Source: an uncultured Alistipes sp. (GTDB lineage Bacteria > Bacteroidota > Bacteroidia > Bacteroidales > Rikenellaceae). From it: a DNA stretch of 64,000 nt. The stretch spans positions 1,521,657 to 1,585,656 of the forward strand of contig NZ_OZ007039.1 in NCBI RefSeq assembly GCF_963931675.1. Reading direction: 5' to 3'. Made by a program: the position numbers and the translations under genes. Below the pieces are notes generated by a model. That model saw nothing but the letters and a program-made list of their open reading frames with translations, was not told the origin of the DNA and searched no databases. Of this stretch, positions 44,335 through 53,509 are shown piece after piece; the first letter of the stretch is position 1, and each line of letters opens with the position of its first letter.

Positions 44335-44865
44335 ATGGAGTCCCAAGAGGCGCAATCGCGCAACGAGGTTTTTTATCGGACGTTGGAGGAGGCGATCGGG
44401 CGGCTTCCGGCCGAGATGCGGGCACGGCTTTACCGTCCGTGTGCCGAGGCGTGTGTCCGGGATGGTGTGCTGGTCGAACTGCGTCGGCAGTTCGAGGAGT
44501 GCGGATGCGACCTCGACCGTCAGTATGCGAAATACGGGCGTTCGCCCTATTTCTTCGCTGATGTCATCGAGCCGGGCCGGGTCTATGAGATGGGTTATCC
44601 GCGCTGCCTGTGTCCGCAGGTCGAGGCGGGATTCACCGCAGCGCCGACCCATTGCGAATGCTCCCGGCAGAGCATCCTCTATGTGCTGGAGGAGCTGTTG
44701 CCGGGGCGGGAGATTACGGTGGAGACGCTTGAAACGGTGTTGGACGGCGGTTCGGAGTGTCGCTTCCGGGTGACGGTCGGGAAGGCGAATAGCCGCACTT
44801 TGCTTGGAGCGGAACCGTTTCGGGAGCAGCACGCACGCCCGGAACGGGAGGCTGAAAAGGCCTGA
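44335..44865 (+). CDS. Conserved Cys-rich hypothetical protein
   Basis: 176 residues, 17 bp after the hydrolase, no signal peptide. Cysteines cluster in YRPCAEACVRDG, QFEECGCDL, GYPRCLCPQVEAGF, THCECSRQSILYVL and GGSECRFRVTV. The last part is reminiscent of the 4-vinyl-reductase/ATC-hydrolase-like domains with a C-terminal CxFxV strand. The Cys pattern suggests metal binding. I do not recognise a named family with confidence. Confidence 0.6.
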   Translation: MESQEAQSRNEVFYRTLEEAIGRLPAEMRARLYRPCAEACVRDGVLVELRRQFEECGCDLDRQYAKYGRSPYFFADVIEPGRVYEMGYPRCLCPQVEAGFTAAPTHCECSRQSILYVLEELLPGREITVETLETVLDGGSECRFRVTVGKANSRTLLGAEPFREQHARPEREAEKA

Positions 44866-44927
44866 TCTTTCTGCGCCCGTTCAGTGTGTGCTGCTCCCGA
44901 AACCCGTGAAAAGCAACTTGCGGCTGG

Positions 44928-44960
44928 TTTTGGTGGTACCTTTTGCCACCAAAAGGTACC
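44928..44960. repeat. Overlapping palindromes forming two exclusive hairpins
   Basis: GGTACCTTTTG (44935-44945) is a perfect inverted repeat of CAAAAGGTACC (44950-44960) with a 4-base loop. TTTTGGTGG (44928-44936) also pairs perfectly with CCACCAAAA (44946-44954). The two structures cannot form together. It lies in the 220-bp gap between convergent genes, so may be a dispersed palindromic repeat. Confidence 0.7.
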
Positions 44961-45030
44961 TGCTGAACCGGGGCTTCGGCATTTGTTTTCGATCCGGCAG
45001 TTTGCCATACGCCATAAGCTGCCGTTTTGT

Positions 45031-45073
45031 AAAACGAAAACCGGAGGCTCGAAGAGTCTCCGGTTTTCGTTTT
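45031..45073. terminator. Bidirectional terminator between the Cys-rich gene and fba
   Basis: A perfect 16-bp stem: AAAACGAAAACCGGAG (45031-45046) with its complement at 45058-45073, loop of 11 bases, with T-rich arms on both strands. It serves the convergent genes on either side. Confidence 0.85.
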
Positions 45074-45085
45074 GCGGAATATCGC

Positions 45086-46087
45086 TTATTCGGCCTTTCC
45101 GTCCGAGCCGAGCACCTCCTTGATCTTGTGGATGTAGAGCTTCTTCATGTTGTCACGAGCCGGACCCAGGTACTTGCGGGGGTCGAACTCTGCGGGCTTC
45201 GTGGCGAAGACCTCACGGATGGCGGCGGTCATGGCCAGACGCGAGTCGGAGTCGATGTTGATCTTGCAGACAGCGCTCTTGGCAGCCTGACGCAGCTCCT
45301 CCTCGGGAATACCTACGGCAGCCTTCAGCGCGCCGCCGTACTTGTTGATCGTGTCGACCTCCTCCTGGGGTACGGACGACGATCCGTGGAGCACGATGGG
45401 GAAGCCCGGAAGCTCCTTCTCGATGGCAGCCAACACGTCGAATGCCAAGGGGGGCGGAACCAGACGGCCCGTCTTCGGGTCTACGGTGCACTGCTCGGGG
45501 GTGAACTTGTAGGCTCCGTGCGACGTACCGATCGAGATGGCCAGCGAGTCGACGCCGGTCTTGGTCACGAAGTCAACGACCTCCTCGGGTTTGGTGTAGT
45601 GGCTCTCCTCGGCGGCCACCTCGTCCTCGACACCGGCCAGCACGCCCAGCTCGCCCTCGACCGTCACGTCGAACTGATGGGCATACTCAACGACCTTCTT
45701 CGTCAGGGCGACGTTCTCGTCGTAGGGGAGCGACGAGCCGTCGATCATCACCGACGAGAATCCCATGTCGACGCAGCTCTTGCAGAGCTCGAACGAATCA
45801 CCGTGGTCGAGGTGCAGGACGATCTGGGGTTTCTCCCAGCCGAGCTCCTTGGCGTACTCGACGGCACCCTCGGCCATGTAGCGCAGCAGGGTCTGGTTTG
45901 CGTAGTTGCGGGCGCCCTTCGATACCTGGAGGATGACGGGCGACTTGGTTTCGGCAGCGGCCTGGATGATGGCCTGGAGCTGCTCCATGTTGTTGAAGTT
46001 GAACGCCGGGACGGCATAACCTCCTTTGATGGCCTTGGCAAACATCTCACGGGTGTTCACGAGGCCCAGATCTTTGTAGGATACCAT
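45086..46087 (-). CDS. fba: Class II fructose-bisphosphate aldolase
   Basis: 333 residues. Zinc ligands and active site: IVLHLDHGDSFELC (HLDHG), VEGELGVLAGVEDE, LAISIGTSHGAYKF (GTSHG), FPIVLHGSSSVP and VCKINIDSDSRLAMT. It cleaves fructose 1,6-bisphosphate to glyceraldehyde 3-phosphate and dihydroxyacetone phosphate in glycolysis and gluconeogenesis, in the cytoplasm. It is monocistronic, divergent from the fumarase gene, with its own promoter. Confidence 0.96.
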   Translation of the reverse strand: MVSYKDLGLVNTREMFAKAIKGGYAVPAFNFNNMEQLQAIIQAAAETKSPVILQVSKGARNYANQTLLRYMAEGAVEYAKELGWEKPQIVLHLDHGDSFELCKSCVDMGFSSVMIDGSSLPYDENVALTKKVVEYAHQFDVTVEGELGVLAGVEDEVAAEESHYTKPEEVVDFVTKTGVDSLAISIGTSHGAYKFTPEQCTVDPKTGRLVPPPLAFDVLAAIEKELPGFPIVLHGSSSVPQEEVDTINKYGGALKAAVGIPEEELRQAAKSAVCKINIDSDSRLAMTAAIREVFATKPAEFDPRKYLGPARDNMKKLYIHKIKEVLGSDGKAE

Positions 46088-46129
46088 AGTATTAGTTGTT
46101 AGAGAATTTGTGTCTCATCAAAAACCGCA

Positions 46130-46137
46130 CAAATTTA
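46130..46137 (-). promoter_or_regulatory. -7 element of the fba promoter
   Basis: On the minus strand TAAATTTG matches TAnnTTTG, about 43 bp before the fba start. Confidence 0.6.
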
Positions 46138-46220
46138 CTAAAAAATCTAAAAAACAGTCTCTTTTTGTGAAAAAAATAACAGAGCTCCGGAAATAGTTGT
46201 ACAATCCGGATTGTTTTTTG

Positions 46221-46228
46221 TACTTTTG
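46221..46228 (+). promoter_or_regulatory. -7 element of the fumarase promoter
   Basis: TACTTTTG matches TAnnTTTG, 41 bp before the ATG at 46269; it supports that start over the open frame from 46197. Confidence 0.6.
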
Positions 46229-46268
46229 CATGGATAAAAACCGCAGACAACAACAAACACATACGATC

Positions 46269-47882
46269 ATGGCAGAATTCATTTATCAGGAGCCGTTCCC
46301 GATTCAGGAGGACAAGACGAAGTACCGTCTTTTGACGAAGGATTACGTGAAGGTCGTCGAGTGCGACGGACGCAAGATCCTGAAGGTGGACCCGAAGGGT
46401 CTGGAGGTCTTGTCGAAGGCGGCCTACAGCGACGTCTCGTTCTACCTTCGCGCTGCGCACCTGCAGAAGCTGCGCAACATCCTGGAGGATCCCGAAGCGA
46501 CGGACAACGACAAGTTCGTGGCCTATACGATGCTGCTGAACCAGTGCGTGGCGGCCGAGGGCGAGCTTCCGACGTGCCAGGATACGGGTACGGCGATCTG
46601 TATCGGCCACAAGGGCGAGGACGTCTGGACGGGTGCCGACGATGCGGAGTGTATCGCGCGGGGCGTCTACGAGACCTACAGGGAGCGGAACCTGCGCTAT
46701 TCGCAGGTGGTTCCCTTCACGATGACCGACGAGAAGAACTCGGGCACGAACCTCCCGGCGCAGATCGACATCTACGGCGGCAAGCCCGGCATGGAGTATG
46801 AGTTCCTCTTCATCACCAAGGGCGGCGGTTCGGCCAACAAGACCTTCCTCTACCAGCAGACCAAGGCGCTGCTGAACGAGGAGTCGTTGACGAAGTTCAT
46901 CCAGCAGCATATCTTCGACCTCGGGACGTCGGCCTGCCCTCCCTATCACCTGGCGATCTGCATCGGCGGGACGTCGGCCGAGATGTGCCTCTCGACGGTG
47001 AAGAAGGCTTCGGCGGGCTATCTCGACGAGCTGCCCACCTCGGGCAACGAGGGCGGGCGCTGCTTCCGCGACCTGGAGTGGGAGGAGAAGGTGCTGAAGA
47101 TCTGCCGTCAGAGCGGCGTCGGTGCCCAGTTCGGCGGCAAGTATCTCGTGCATGACGTGCGTGTGATCCGTGCTCCGCGCCATGCGGCGTCGTGCCCCGT
47201 GGCCATCGGCGTGAGCTGCTCGGCCGACCGCAACATCAAGGCGAAGATCACCCCGGAGGGTATCTTCCTCGAAGAGTTGGAGAAGAATCCGGCGCGTTTC
47301 CTGCCCGCCGAGGCCCCGGCCATGTCGCCCGCGGTGGACATCGACCTCGACGAGGGGATGGACAAGGTGCGCGAGATCCTCACGAAATACCCGATCAAGA
47401 CGCGCCTGAATCTGAAGGGTACGCTCATCGTGGCGCGCGACATCGCCCACGCGCGCATCAAGCAGATGCTCGACGAGGGCAAGCCGATGCCGGAGTACTT
47501 CAAGAAGCACCCGGTCTACTACGCCGGTCCGGCCAAGACGCCGCAGGGCATGGCTTCCGGATCGTTCGGTCCGACGACGGCCGGGCGTATGGACCCCTAC
47601 GTGGACCTCTTCCAGAAGCACGGCGGTTCGCTGGTGATGGTGGCCAAGGGCAACCGCTCGCAGGCCGTGACGGACGCCTGCAAGGCCAACGGCGGATTCT
47701 ACCTCGGTTCGATCGGCGGTCCGGCCGCCATTCTGGCCAAGAACTCGATCAAGTCGGTCGAGGTGGTGGACTTCCCCGAACTGGGCATGGAGGCCGTACG
47801 GAAGATCTACGTGGAGAACTTCCCGGCATTCATCATCGTCGACGACAAGGGCAACGACTTCTTTGCCGATTTCAAGCATTGA
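46269..47882 (+). CDS. Class I fumarate hydratase (iron-sulfur, homodimeric type)
   Basis: 537 residues from ATG 46269; the frame is open from 46197, but the promoter element lies at 46221. The N-terminal Fe-S hydrolyase alpha-type region has [20 protein letters not shown] (first cluster Cys). [15 protein letters not shown] and [20 protein letters not shown] are typical, and [17 protein letters not shown] holds another cluster Cys. The C-terminal beta domain has [20 protein letters not shown]. It interconverts fumarate and malate and is oxygen-sensitive. Malate dehydrogenase lies 3.5 kb downstream. Confidence 0.94.
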   Translation: MAEFIYQEPFPIQEDKTKYRLLTKDYVKVVECDGRKILKVDPKGLEVLSKAAYSDVSFYLRAAHLQKLRNILEDPEATDNDKFVAYTMLLNQCVAAEGELPTCQDTGTAICIGHKGEDVWTGADDAECIARGVYETYRERNLRYSQVVPFTMTDEKNSGTNLPAQIDIYGGKPGMEYEFLFITKGGGSANKTFLYQQTKALLNEESLTKFIQQHIFDLGTSACPPYHLAICIGGTSAEMCLSTVKKASAGYLDELPTSGNEGGRCFRDLEWEEKVLKICRQSGVGAQFGGKYLVHDVRVIRAPRHAASCPVAIGVSCSADRNIKAKITPEGIFLEELEKNPARFLPAEAPAMSPAVDIDLDEGMDKVREILTKYPIKTRLNLKGTLIVARDIAHARIKQMLDEGKPMPEYFKKHPVYYAGPAKTPQGMASGSFGPTTAGRMDPYVDLFQKHGGSLVMVAKGNRSQAVTDACKANGGFYLGSIGGPAAILAKNSIKSVEVVDFPELGMEAVRKIYVENFPAFIIVDDKGNDFFADFKH

Positions 47883-47910
47883 AAATCCGCCCTTCGGAGA
47901 TACTAAACGG

Positions 47911-47931
47911 CAACGCTTTGCGTTGTATTTT
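47911..47931 (+). terminator. Weak terminator after fumarase
   Basis: CAACGC and GCGTTG pair around TTT, followed by TATTTT. Short stem, so only a tentative call. Confidence 0.4.
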
Positions 47932-48092
47932 CGGACTTGCGGCCGTAAGCGGGGTCTCCGGGTTTCCGGGGGCCCTTCGCGGCGGTCGGCAAGGGGCATG
48001 ACAATACTTTTTCGGGTTTTCCGGCTCGGGATCCGTCATGGTTGCGGACCGGGTTTCGGAAGCCTGATGAACGGACCTATCGCTTTGATTCA

Positions 48093-49952
48093 ATGAAAGC
48101 TTTCTTTGCGAAATTATCGCTGGCGGCACTCTTCGCACTGGTGGTCTTCCCGGCCTTTGCCGACGAGGAGGTCACCTTCGAGGCCAACTCCCCGCTGACG
48201 GTCTCCCTGGGCGGGGCCTTCCGCGTGGAGTTTGCACTCAATGCCAAGCCGGACCGGGAGACGTTCGAGGCTCCGACGTTCGAGGGTTTCGACGTGCTGG
48301 CCGGTCCTGCGGAATCCACGGGGTCGTCGATCCAGATCATCAACGGGTCGATGACCAAGAGCGTGAGCCACACCTATACGTTCGTGCTGCTGCCGCAGGC
48401 GGCGGGTACGGTGACGATCGGAGCCGCGACGGTGAAGGTCGACGGCAAGGTCTACCGGACGCAGCCGCTTCCGATCGAGGTGGTGGACGAGGGTGACGGA
48501 GGACGCCAGCAGCAACAGCCGTCGCAGGGCCGGGGTGCCGGAGACGGGGGCCGCTCCGAGGCTCAGCACCAGATCGGCAAGGATGATATTTTGCTGCGGG
48601 CCGTCGTGTCGCGCACGTCGCTCTACAAGAACGAGCCGCTTCACGTGACCTTCAAACTCTATACGCGGGTTCCGTATGTGAATATCGTTCCCGAATCGGC
48701 CCCGTCGTTCAACGGTTTCTGGTCGCAGGACCTCACGGATCCGAATGCGTCGCGCGTGGACCGTGAGACCTACAACGGCAAGGTCTACGAGACGCGCGTA
48801 CTGCTCGATTACCTGCTCTACCCGCAGCAGGTCGGGACGCTGACGATCGATCCGGTGGATATGACGGTCGTGGCGCAGGTGGTGATCCAGAGCCGGAACG
48901 CCGATCCCTTCTTCGGGACGGGACGCGAGGTACTGAACGTGCCGCGCAAGGTGCAGAGCCAGCGTACGACGGTGACGGTCAAACCGCTTCCGGATGGGGC
49001 TCCGGCCAGTTTCTCGGGGGCCGTCGGTTCCTTCACGATGGATACGGAGTTCCCGGAGGAGCGCCTGGCGGCCAATTCGGGGGCGAATATCCGGGTGAAG
49101 ATCTCGGGTCGTGGGAACCTGACCTTCGTGCAGGCCCCGAAGCTGCAGCTCCCGACGTCGTTCGAGCTCTACAACGTGAAGACCACCGAGTCGATCAACG
49201 CTTCGTCGTCGGGGATCTCCGGCTACCGGCAGTTCGAATATCCCTTCATTGCGCGGGCCGAGGGCACCTATGAAGTGGAGCCCGTGGATTTTACCTACTT
49301 CGATCCGCAGCGGATGCAGTACATGACGCTGCGTTCGAAACCGTTGTCGCTGGAGATCATGCCCGATGCCCGCGGAGGCGGCGATGCGGTGGTGATGCAG
49401 GGCCGCGGGATGTCGAAGGAGGAGGTGCGGCTGCTGGGCGAGGATATTCGCTTCATCAAGCTGGGCAGTGCGCAACTGCGTTCGGTTTCGGTTCCGTTCC
49501 TCTTCAGCACGACGTACTGGATTCTGTTGGTGGCCATTCTGCTTCTCTTTGCCGTAGCCTACGTAGCGCTGCGGCGTCAGATCCGGGAGTCGCAGAACGT
49601 GGCGCTGGTGCGGGGCAAGCGGGCGAACAAGGTCGCCGTACAACGTTTCCGGGTCGCCAAGCGCTACATGGAGGAGCAGAACCGCCATGCCTTCTACGAA
49701 GAGATGCTGCGGGCGCTGTGGGGCTACATGAGCGACAAGTTCAACATCCCGATGGCGAACCTCACGAAGGAGAACGTCCGCGAGGAGTTGCACAAGCGGG
49801 GCGTCTCGACGGAGGATTCGCAGCGCTTTACGGATATCATCACGCGCTGCGACGAGGCGCAGTACTCGCCGGTGGAGTCGACTCGGATGGGGGATGTCTA
49901 CTCGGAGGGTGTGAACCTGATTTCGCAGATCGAATCGGCAATCAAACGGTGA
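48093..49952 (+). CDS. batD: BatD-type protein (oxygen tolerance)
   Basis: 619 residues from ATG 48093, which gives a signal peptide (FFAKLSLAALFALVVFPAFA); the frame is open from 48042. Repeated beta-sandwich domains (SPLTVSLGGAFRVEFALNAK, ILLRAVVSRTSLYKNEPLHV, NIRVKISGRGNLTFVQAPKL) are those of BatD. A transmembrane segment follows (STTYWILLVAILLLFAVAYV), then a cytoplasmic helical tail. Bat proteins are linked to aerotolerance and envelope stress in Bacteroides. It overlaps nothing and precedes batE by 7 bp. batA, batB and batC are not next to it. Confidence 0.88.
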   Translation: MKAFFAKLSLAALFALVVFPAFADEEVTFEANSPLTVSLGGAFRVEFALNAKPDRETFEAPTFEGFDVLAGPAESTGSSIQIINGSMTKSVSHTYTFVLLPQAAGTVTIGAATVKVDGKVYRTQPLPIEVVDEGDGGRQQQQPSQGRGAGDGGRSEAQHQIGKDDILLRAVVSRTSLYKNEPLHVTFKLYTRVPYVNIVPESAPSFNGFWSQDLTDPNASRVDRETYNGKVYETRVLLDYLLYPQQVGTLTIDPVDMTVVAQVVIQSRNADPFFGTGREVLNVPRKVQSQRTTVTVKPLPDGAPASFSGAVGSFTMDTEFPEERLAANSGANIRVKISGRGNLTFVQAPKLQLPTSFELYNVKTTESINASSSGISGYRQFEYPFIARAEGTYEVEPVDFTYFDPQRMQYMTLRSKPLSLEIMPDARGGGDAVVMQGRGMSKEEVRLLGEDIRFIKLGSAQLRSVSVPFLFSTTYWILLVAILLLFAVAYVALRRQIRESQNVALVRGKRANKVAVQRFRVAKRYMEEQNRHAFYEEMLRALWGYMSDKFNIPMANLTKENVREELHKRGVSTEDSQRFTDIITRCDEAQYSPVESTRMGDVYSEGVNLISQIESAIKR

Positions 49953-49959
49953 TCGAACT

Positions 49960-50808
49960 ATGAAACGACTATTTTTGATACTGCTTCTGGCCTGGGGTGC
50001 CGGCGAGGTGCTTGCTCAGGGGGCCGATCCGGAGATGACGGCCGATACGGCGGAGGAGGCGGACAGCGTGGCGTATCCGACGGACGGAACGCCGGTGCCG
50101 GTCGGCAAGGCGACCCCCGACCGGCTGTGGGATCTGGCCAATACGGCCTATGTCAACGGCGACTACCATGCCGCCGCGGGGTATTACGAGGAGATTCTCT
50201 CCCGGGGGCTGAGTTCGGTGAAACTCTACTACAACCTGGGAAACGCCTACTTCAAGGAGGATCGTCTCGGCGAAGCGATTCTCAATTACCGGCGTGCGTT
50301 GCGCCTGTCGCCGGGCAGCGACGACATCCGTTACAACCTGGGGGTTGCCGAGGCGCGCACGAAGGACAACATCGAGGCGATCCCGGAGTTTTTCCTGACG
50401 ACGTGGGTGCGGGGTGTGCGTCATACGATGAGCTGCACGGCGTGGAGCCTCTTCTCGCTGGCGGCGCTGGTTTGCGCCCTGTCGCTGTTCCTGACCTATC
50501 TGCTGGCACGCCGTTTGTCGTTGCGCAAGACGGGTTTCTACGGAACGCTGATCGCCTTTGTGCTGTTTATCCTGACGACGTGGTTCGCGCTGGGTGTGCG
50601 GCGTGAGATGCTCGACGATTCGCAGGCCGTGGTGATGTCGCTCTCGACGGCTGTGAAGAGCTCCCCGGACAAGTCGGCCACGGACCTCTTCGTGCTGCAC
50701 GAAGGAACGCTGGTCGAGATCACGAACCGGCTCGACGACTGGTGCGAGATCACCATTGCCGACGGCAAGAAGGGGTGGCTGGAGTCGAAAACCATCGAGA
50801 CGATTTAG
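49960..50808 (+). CDS. batE: BatE-type TPR and SH3-domain membrane protein
   Basis: 282 residues. Signal peptide RLFLILLLAWGAGEVLAQ, then two TPR units (LANTAYVNGDYHAAAGYYEE and KLYYNLGNAYFKEDRLGEAI), two membrane helices (SLFSLAALVCALSLFLTYLL; FYGTLIAFVLFILTTWFALG), and a C-terminal bacterial SH3 domain (LHEGTLVEITNRLDDWCEIT, GKKGWLESKTIE). This order is that of BatE. Its stop codon abuts the recR start. Confidence 0.88.
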   Translation: MKRLFLILLLAWGAGEVLAQGADPEMTADTAEEADSVAYPTDGTPVPVGKATPDRLWDLANTAYVNGDYHAAAGYYEEILSRGLSSVKLYYNLGNAYFKEDRLGEAILNYRRALRLSPGSDDIRYNLGVAEARTKDNIEAIPEFFLTTWVRGVRHTMSCTAWSLFSLAALVCALSLFLTYLLARRLSLRKTGFYGTLIAFVLFILTTWFALGVRREMLDDSQAVVMSLSTAVKSSPDKSATDLFVLHEGTLVEITNRLDDWCEITIADGKKGWLESKTIETI

Positions 50809-51405
50809 ATGTCGCGGCTCTTGCAGGATGTGGTCGGGGAGTTGTCGAAACTCCCGGGTGTGGGGCGGCGCACGGCGTTGCGGCTGGCGATCCACCTGCT
50901 GCGGATGGATCGGGAGTCGGTGGCCGCGATGACGGAGAGCATCGACCGCTTCCGCAACGAGGTGAAGTATTGCACGCGGTGCAACAACCTCTCGGACGAG
51001 GCGGTCTGCCCGATCTGTGCGGATCCCGAACGGGATCACACGACGATCTGCGTCGTGGAGCAGGTGGTCGACGTGCTGTCGATCGAGAATACGCGCCAGT
51101 ACCGGGGGCTGTATCATGTCCTGGGGGGTGTGATCTCGCCCATGCAGGGCATTTCGCCCTCGGACCTGAAGATCGACCTGCTGTGCGAGCGGATCGAGGC
51201 GGGGGGCGTGCGGGAGGTGATCCTGGCGATCTCGACCTCGGTGGAGGGGGAGACGACGCTTTTCTACCTGATGAACCGCCTGCGGCACTATCCGGACCTG
51301 AAGATCACGGCGATTGCCCGGGGTATCGGCTTCGGCGACGAACTGGAATACGTGGATGAACTGACGATTGCGCAGGCGCTGCGGAACCGTCGGGAGATCG
51401 AATAG
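50809..51405 (+). CDS. recR: Recombination mediator RecR
   Basis: 198 residues. An N-terminal helix-hairpin-helix (LSKLPGVGRRTALRLAIHLL), a zinc finger with Cys55, Cys58, Cys67 and Cys70 (CTRCNN...CPIC), a Toprim domain (TTICVVEQVVDVLSIE), and a Walker B-like C-terminus. With RecF and RecO it loads RecA at gaps. The ATG directly follows the batE stop, so translation is probably coupled. Confidence 0.96.
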   Translation: MSRLLQDVVGELSKLPGVGRRTALRLAIHLLRMDRESVAAMTESIDRFRNEVKYCTRCNNLSDEAVCPICADPERDHTTICVVEQVVDVLSIENTRQYRGLYHVLGGVISPMQGISPSDLKIDLLCERIEAGGVREVILAISTSVEGETTLFYLMNRLRHYPDLKITAIARGIGFGDELEYVDELTIAQALRNRREIE

Positions 51406-51435
51406 AGAGACGGAATTTTTAAACAGATAAACGTT

Positions 51436-52434
51436 ATGGAATTTCTGACAAACGAGAAACTCACGATCGTGGGTGCAGCCGGCATGATCGGCTCGAACAT
51501 GGCACAGACGGCACTGATGATGCGCCTGACGCCGAACATTTGCCTGTACGACCCGTTCGGCCCGGCGCTGGAGGGTGTGGCCGAGGAGCTGTACCACTGC
51601 GCTTTCGAGGGCGTGAACATCACCTGGACGACCGACATCAAGGAGGCGCTGACGGGTGCCGCCTACGTAGTATCGTCGGGCGGTGCGGCGCGCAAGGCGG
51701 GCATGACGCGCGAGGACCTGCTGAAGGGCAACGCGCAGATCGCCGAGGAGTTCGGCAAGAACCTCAAGGCCTACTGCCCGGATGTAAAACACGTGGTGGT
51801 GATCTTCAACCCGGCCGACATTACGGGTCTGATTACGCTGATATACAGTGGGCTGAAGCCTTCGCAGGTGACGACGCTGGCGGCGCTCGACTCGACGCGC
51901 CTGCGTTCGGAACTGGCCCGTTACTTCAAGATTTCGCCCGACGAGGTGCGCAACTGCCGCACCTACGGCGGTCACGGCGAGCAGATGGCGGTTTTCGCCT
52001 CGACGACGCTGGTGGCCGGCAAGCCCCTGTCGGAGTTGATCGGCACGCAGATGCCCGAGGCCGATTGGGCCGAACTGCAGCAGCGGGTGATCCAGGGCGG
52101 CAAGCACATCATCGACCTGCGGGGCCGCTCGTCGTTCCAGAGCCCGGCCTACGTCTCGATCTGCATGATCGCTGCGGCCATGGGCGGCAAACCCTTCGAG
52201 TATCCGGCCGGGACGTATGTCCACAACGGGGAGTTCAACCACATCCTGATGGCCATGGAGACCGAGATCACGAAGGACGGTGTACGCTACAAGGATGTGA
52301 AGGGCACGCCCGAGGAGCACAAGAAGCTCAAGGAGAGCTACGAGCACCTCTGCAAGCTGCGTGACGAGGTGATCGGGATGGGTGTGCTGCCCGCTATCGA
52401 CAAGTGGGGTGAGCTGAACCCGAATCTGAAATAA
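51436..52434 (+). CDS. mdh: Malate dehydrogenase
   Basis: 332 residues with the lactate/malate dehydrogenase fold: LTIVGAAGMIGSNMAQTALM (GxxGxxG), YVVSSGGAARKAGMTREDLL (substrate Arg loop), VVVIFNPADITGLITLI, LDSTRLRSELARYF and RTYGGHGEQMAVFA (catalytic His). It uses NAD to interconvert malate and oxaloacetate in the cytoplasm, working with the fumarase encoded nearby in the reductive or oxidative branch. It lies 30 bp after recR. Confidence 0.93.
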   Translation: MEFLTNEKLTIVGAAGMIGSNMAQTALMMRLTPNICLYDPFGPALEGVAEELYHCAFEGVNITWTTDIKEALTGAAYVVSSGGAARKAGMTREDLLKGNAQIAEEFGKNLKAYCPDVKHVVVIFNPADITGLITLIYSGLKPSQVTTLAALDSTRLRSELARYFKISPDEVRNCRTYGGHGEQMAVFASTTLVAGKPLSELIGTQMPEADWAELQQRVIQGGKHIIDLRGRSSFQSPAYVSICMIAAAMGGKPFEYPAGTYVHNGEFNHILMAMETEITKDGVRYKDVKGTPEEHKKLKESYEHLCKLRDEVIGMGVLPAIDKWGELNPNLK

Positions 52435-52456
52435 TCGCGCGAGCGAGCCTATGACG

Positions 52457-52491
52457 AAGCCCTCTTCCCCGAGCGGGGAGGAGGGCTTTTT
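52457..52491. terminator. Terminator after mdh
   Basis: AAGCCCTC/CCCC and GGGG/GAGGGCTTTTT form a long GC stem around GAGC with a T tail; it can also stop transcripts from the convergent META-domain gene. Confidence 0.85.
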
Positions 52492-52578
52492 GTGTGAGGG
52501 CATCGGTGCAGGATTCGGAGTGTAGTGCGGCAATCCGGTGCGGTCCCGGTGTGGCGCTCTTGCGTGCGCCCCGAGGAG

Positions 52579-53007
52579 TTATGGCTTGGCCTGGAAGACG
52601 GCGCGCAGTTCGCCGTTGGAGAGGATCAGCAGCATCGGGCCGTCCATATCGTAGTGGGTGGCCGATTCGAGCGCCTCGATGAAGGCGTGTTCGCGTTTCA
52701 AATCGGGGCAGGCCATGCGTGTGGCGGCCAGCGGCCCGATCTTGAGTGAGCGTTTCTCGTCGCTCCTGTAGGTGCCGGAGAGGCGGTTGCAGGCCCCCAC
52801 GCCGGAGAGCTGTCCGTTCTCGGCCGAGAGCGTGACGGTGAAACATCCCTCCCGGGGCTGGATGGTTTCGCCGCCGAGCTGGATCAGCTGCCATTCGGTA
52901 CCGACGAGCGGGCGGCGGGTCTTCTTCTGGTAGGAGCGGCAGTGGCAGCATCCGGCCATAAGCGCCGCAAGGCCAGCGACTACCGCGATTCGAAGCAAAA
53001 ATTTCAT
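52579..53007 (-). CDS. META domain lipoprotein (HslJ-like)
   Basis: 142 residues. Lipoprotein signal (RIAVVAGLAALMAGC, Cys20). META/DUF306 landmarks: LVGTEWQLIQLGGETI, FTVTLSAENGQLSGVGACNR (GxxGCNRxxGxY pattern), LKIGPLAATRMACP (TxMAC), HAFIEALESATHYDM. Proteins of this domain occur in the envelope and are linked to stress or inhibitor resistance; the molecular role is not known. Divergent from ridA, with back-to-back promoter elements between. Confidence 0.85.
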   Translation of the reverse strand: MKFLLRIAVVAGLAALMAGCCHCRSYQKKTRRPLVGTEWQLIQLGGETIQPREGCFTVTLSAENGQLSGVGACNRLSGTYRSDEKRSLKIGPLAATRMACPDLKREHAFIEALESATHYDMDGPMLLILSNGELRAVFQAKP

Positions 53008-53030
53008 GGTTTTTCGATTGTGTGATGCTG

Positions 53031-53058
53031 CAAATATAGAGAATTAATCGTACCTTTG
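53031..53058. promoter_or_regulatory. Divergent promoter elements of the META gene and ridA
   Basis: TATATTTG on the minus strand (53038-53031) serves the META gene; TACCTTTG on the plus strand (53051-53058) serves ridA. Both match TAnnTTTG and lie 24 bp from their start codons. Confidence 0.65.
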
Positions 53059-53081
53059 GTGACCCAACGAACCATTTATCT

Positions 53082-53456
53082 ATGAAAAAGATCATCGCAT
53101 CGCCGCAGGCCCCCAAAGCCGTGGGGCCTTATTCCCAGGCCGTTGAGACGGGCGGGACGCTTTATGTTTCGGGTCAGCTGCCTCTCGACGGCGCTACGGG
53201 CCGCATGGCCGAGGGCGTCGAGGCCCAGACGCGCCAGTCGCTGACGAACATCGGCCACATCCTCCGCGAAGCGGGCTACGACTTCTCGGATGTGGTGAAG
53301 ACGACGGTCCTGTTGCAGTCGATGGGCGACTTCGCGGCGATGAATGCCGTCTATGCGGAGTTCTTCACGGGCGACAAACCGGCCCGGGTCTGCTACGAAG
53401 TGGCCGCCCTTCCGATGGGTGCCCGGGTGGAGATCGATGCCGTGGCCGTGAAATAA
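53082..53456 (+). CDS. ridA: RidA family enamine/imine deaminase
   Basis: 124 residues, the usual family length. Motifs: APKAVGPYSQAVETGGTLYV SGQ region, QTRQSLTNIGHILREAG, VVKTTVLLQSMGDF, PARVCYEVAALPMGARVEID with the substrate-binding Arg (ARVCYEV). It hydrolyses reactive 2-aminoacrylate and related imines released by PLP enzymes. Monocistronic. Confidence 0.94.
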   Translation: MKKIIASPQAPKAVGPYSQAVETGGTLYVSGQLPLDGATGRMAEGVEAQTRQSLTNIGHILREAGYDFSDVVKTTVLLQSMGDFAAMNAVYAEFFTGDKPARVCYEVAALPMGARVEIDAVAVK

Positions 53457-53478
53457 AATCCTGCGGCCATTCCCTGTG

Positions 53479-53509
53479 CGCGTCCCGGATCCCCCGGGGC
53501 GCGTCTTTT
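53479..53509 (+). terminator. Terminator after ridA
   Basis: CGCGTCCCGG and CCGGGGCGCG form a 10-bp stem (one G.T) around ATCCC, followed by TCTTTTC. Confidence 0.75.

Noticed and set aside
49969..52533. 854-codon open frame on the minus strand
   Set aside because: Shadow of batE, recR and mdh, which are all clear family members on the other strand.
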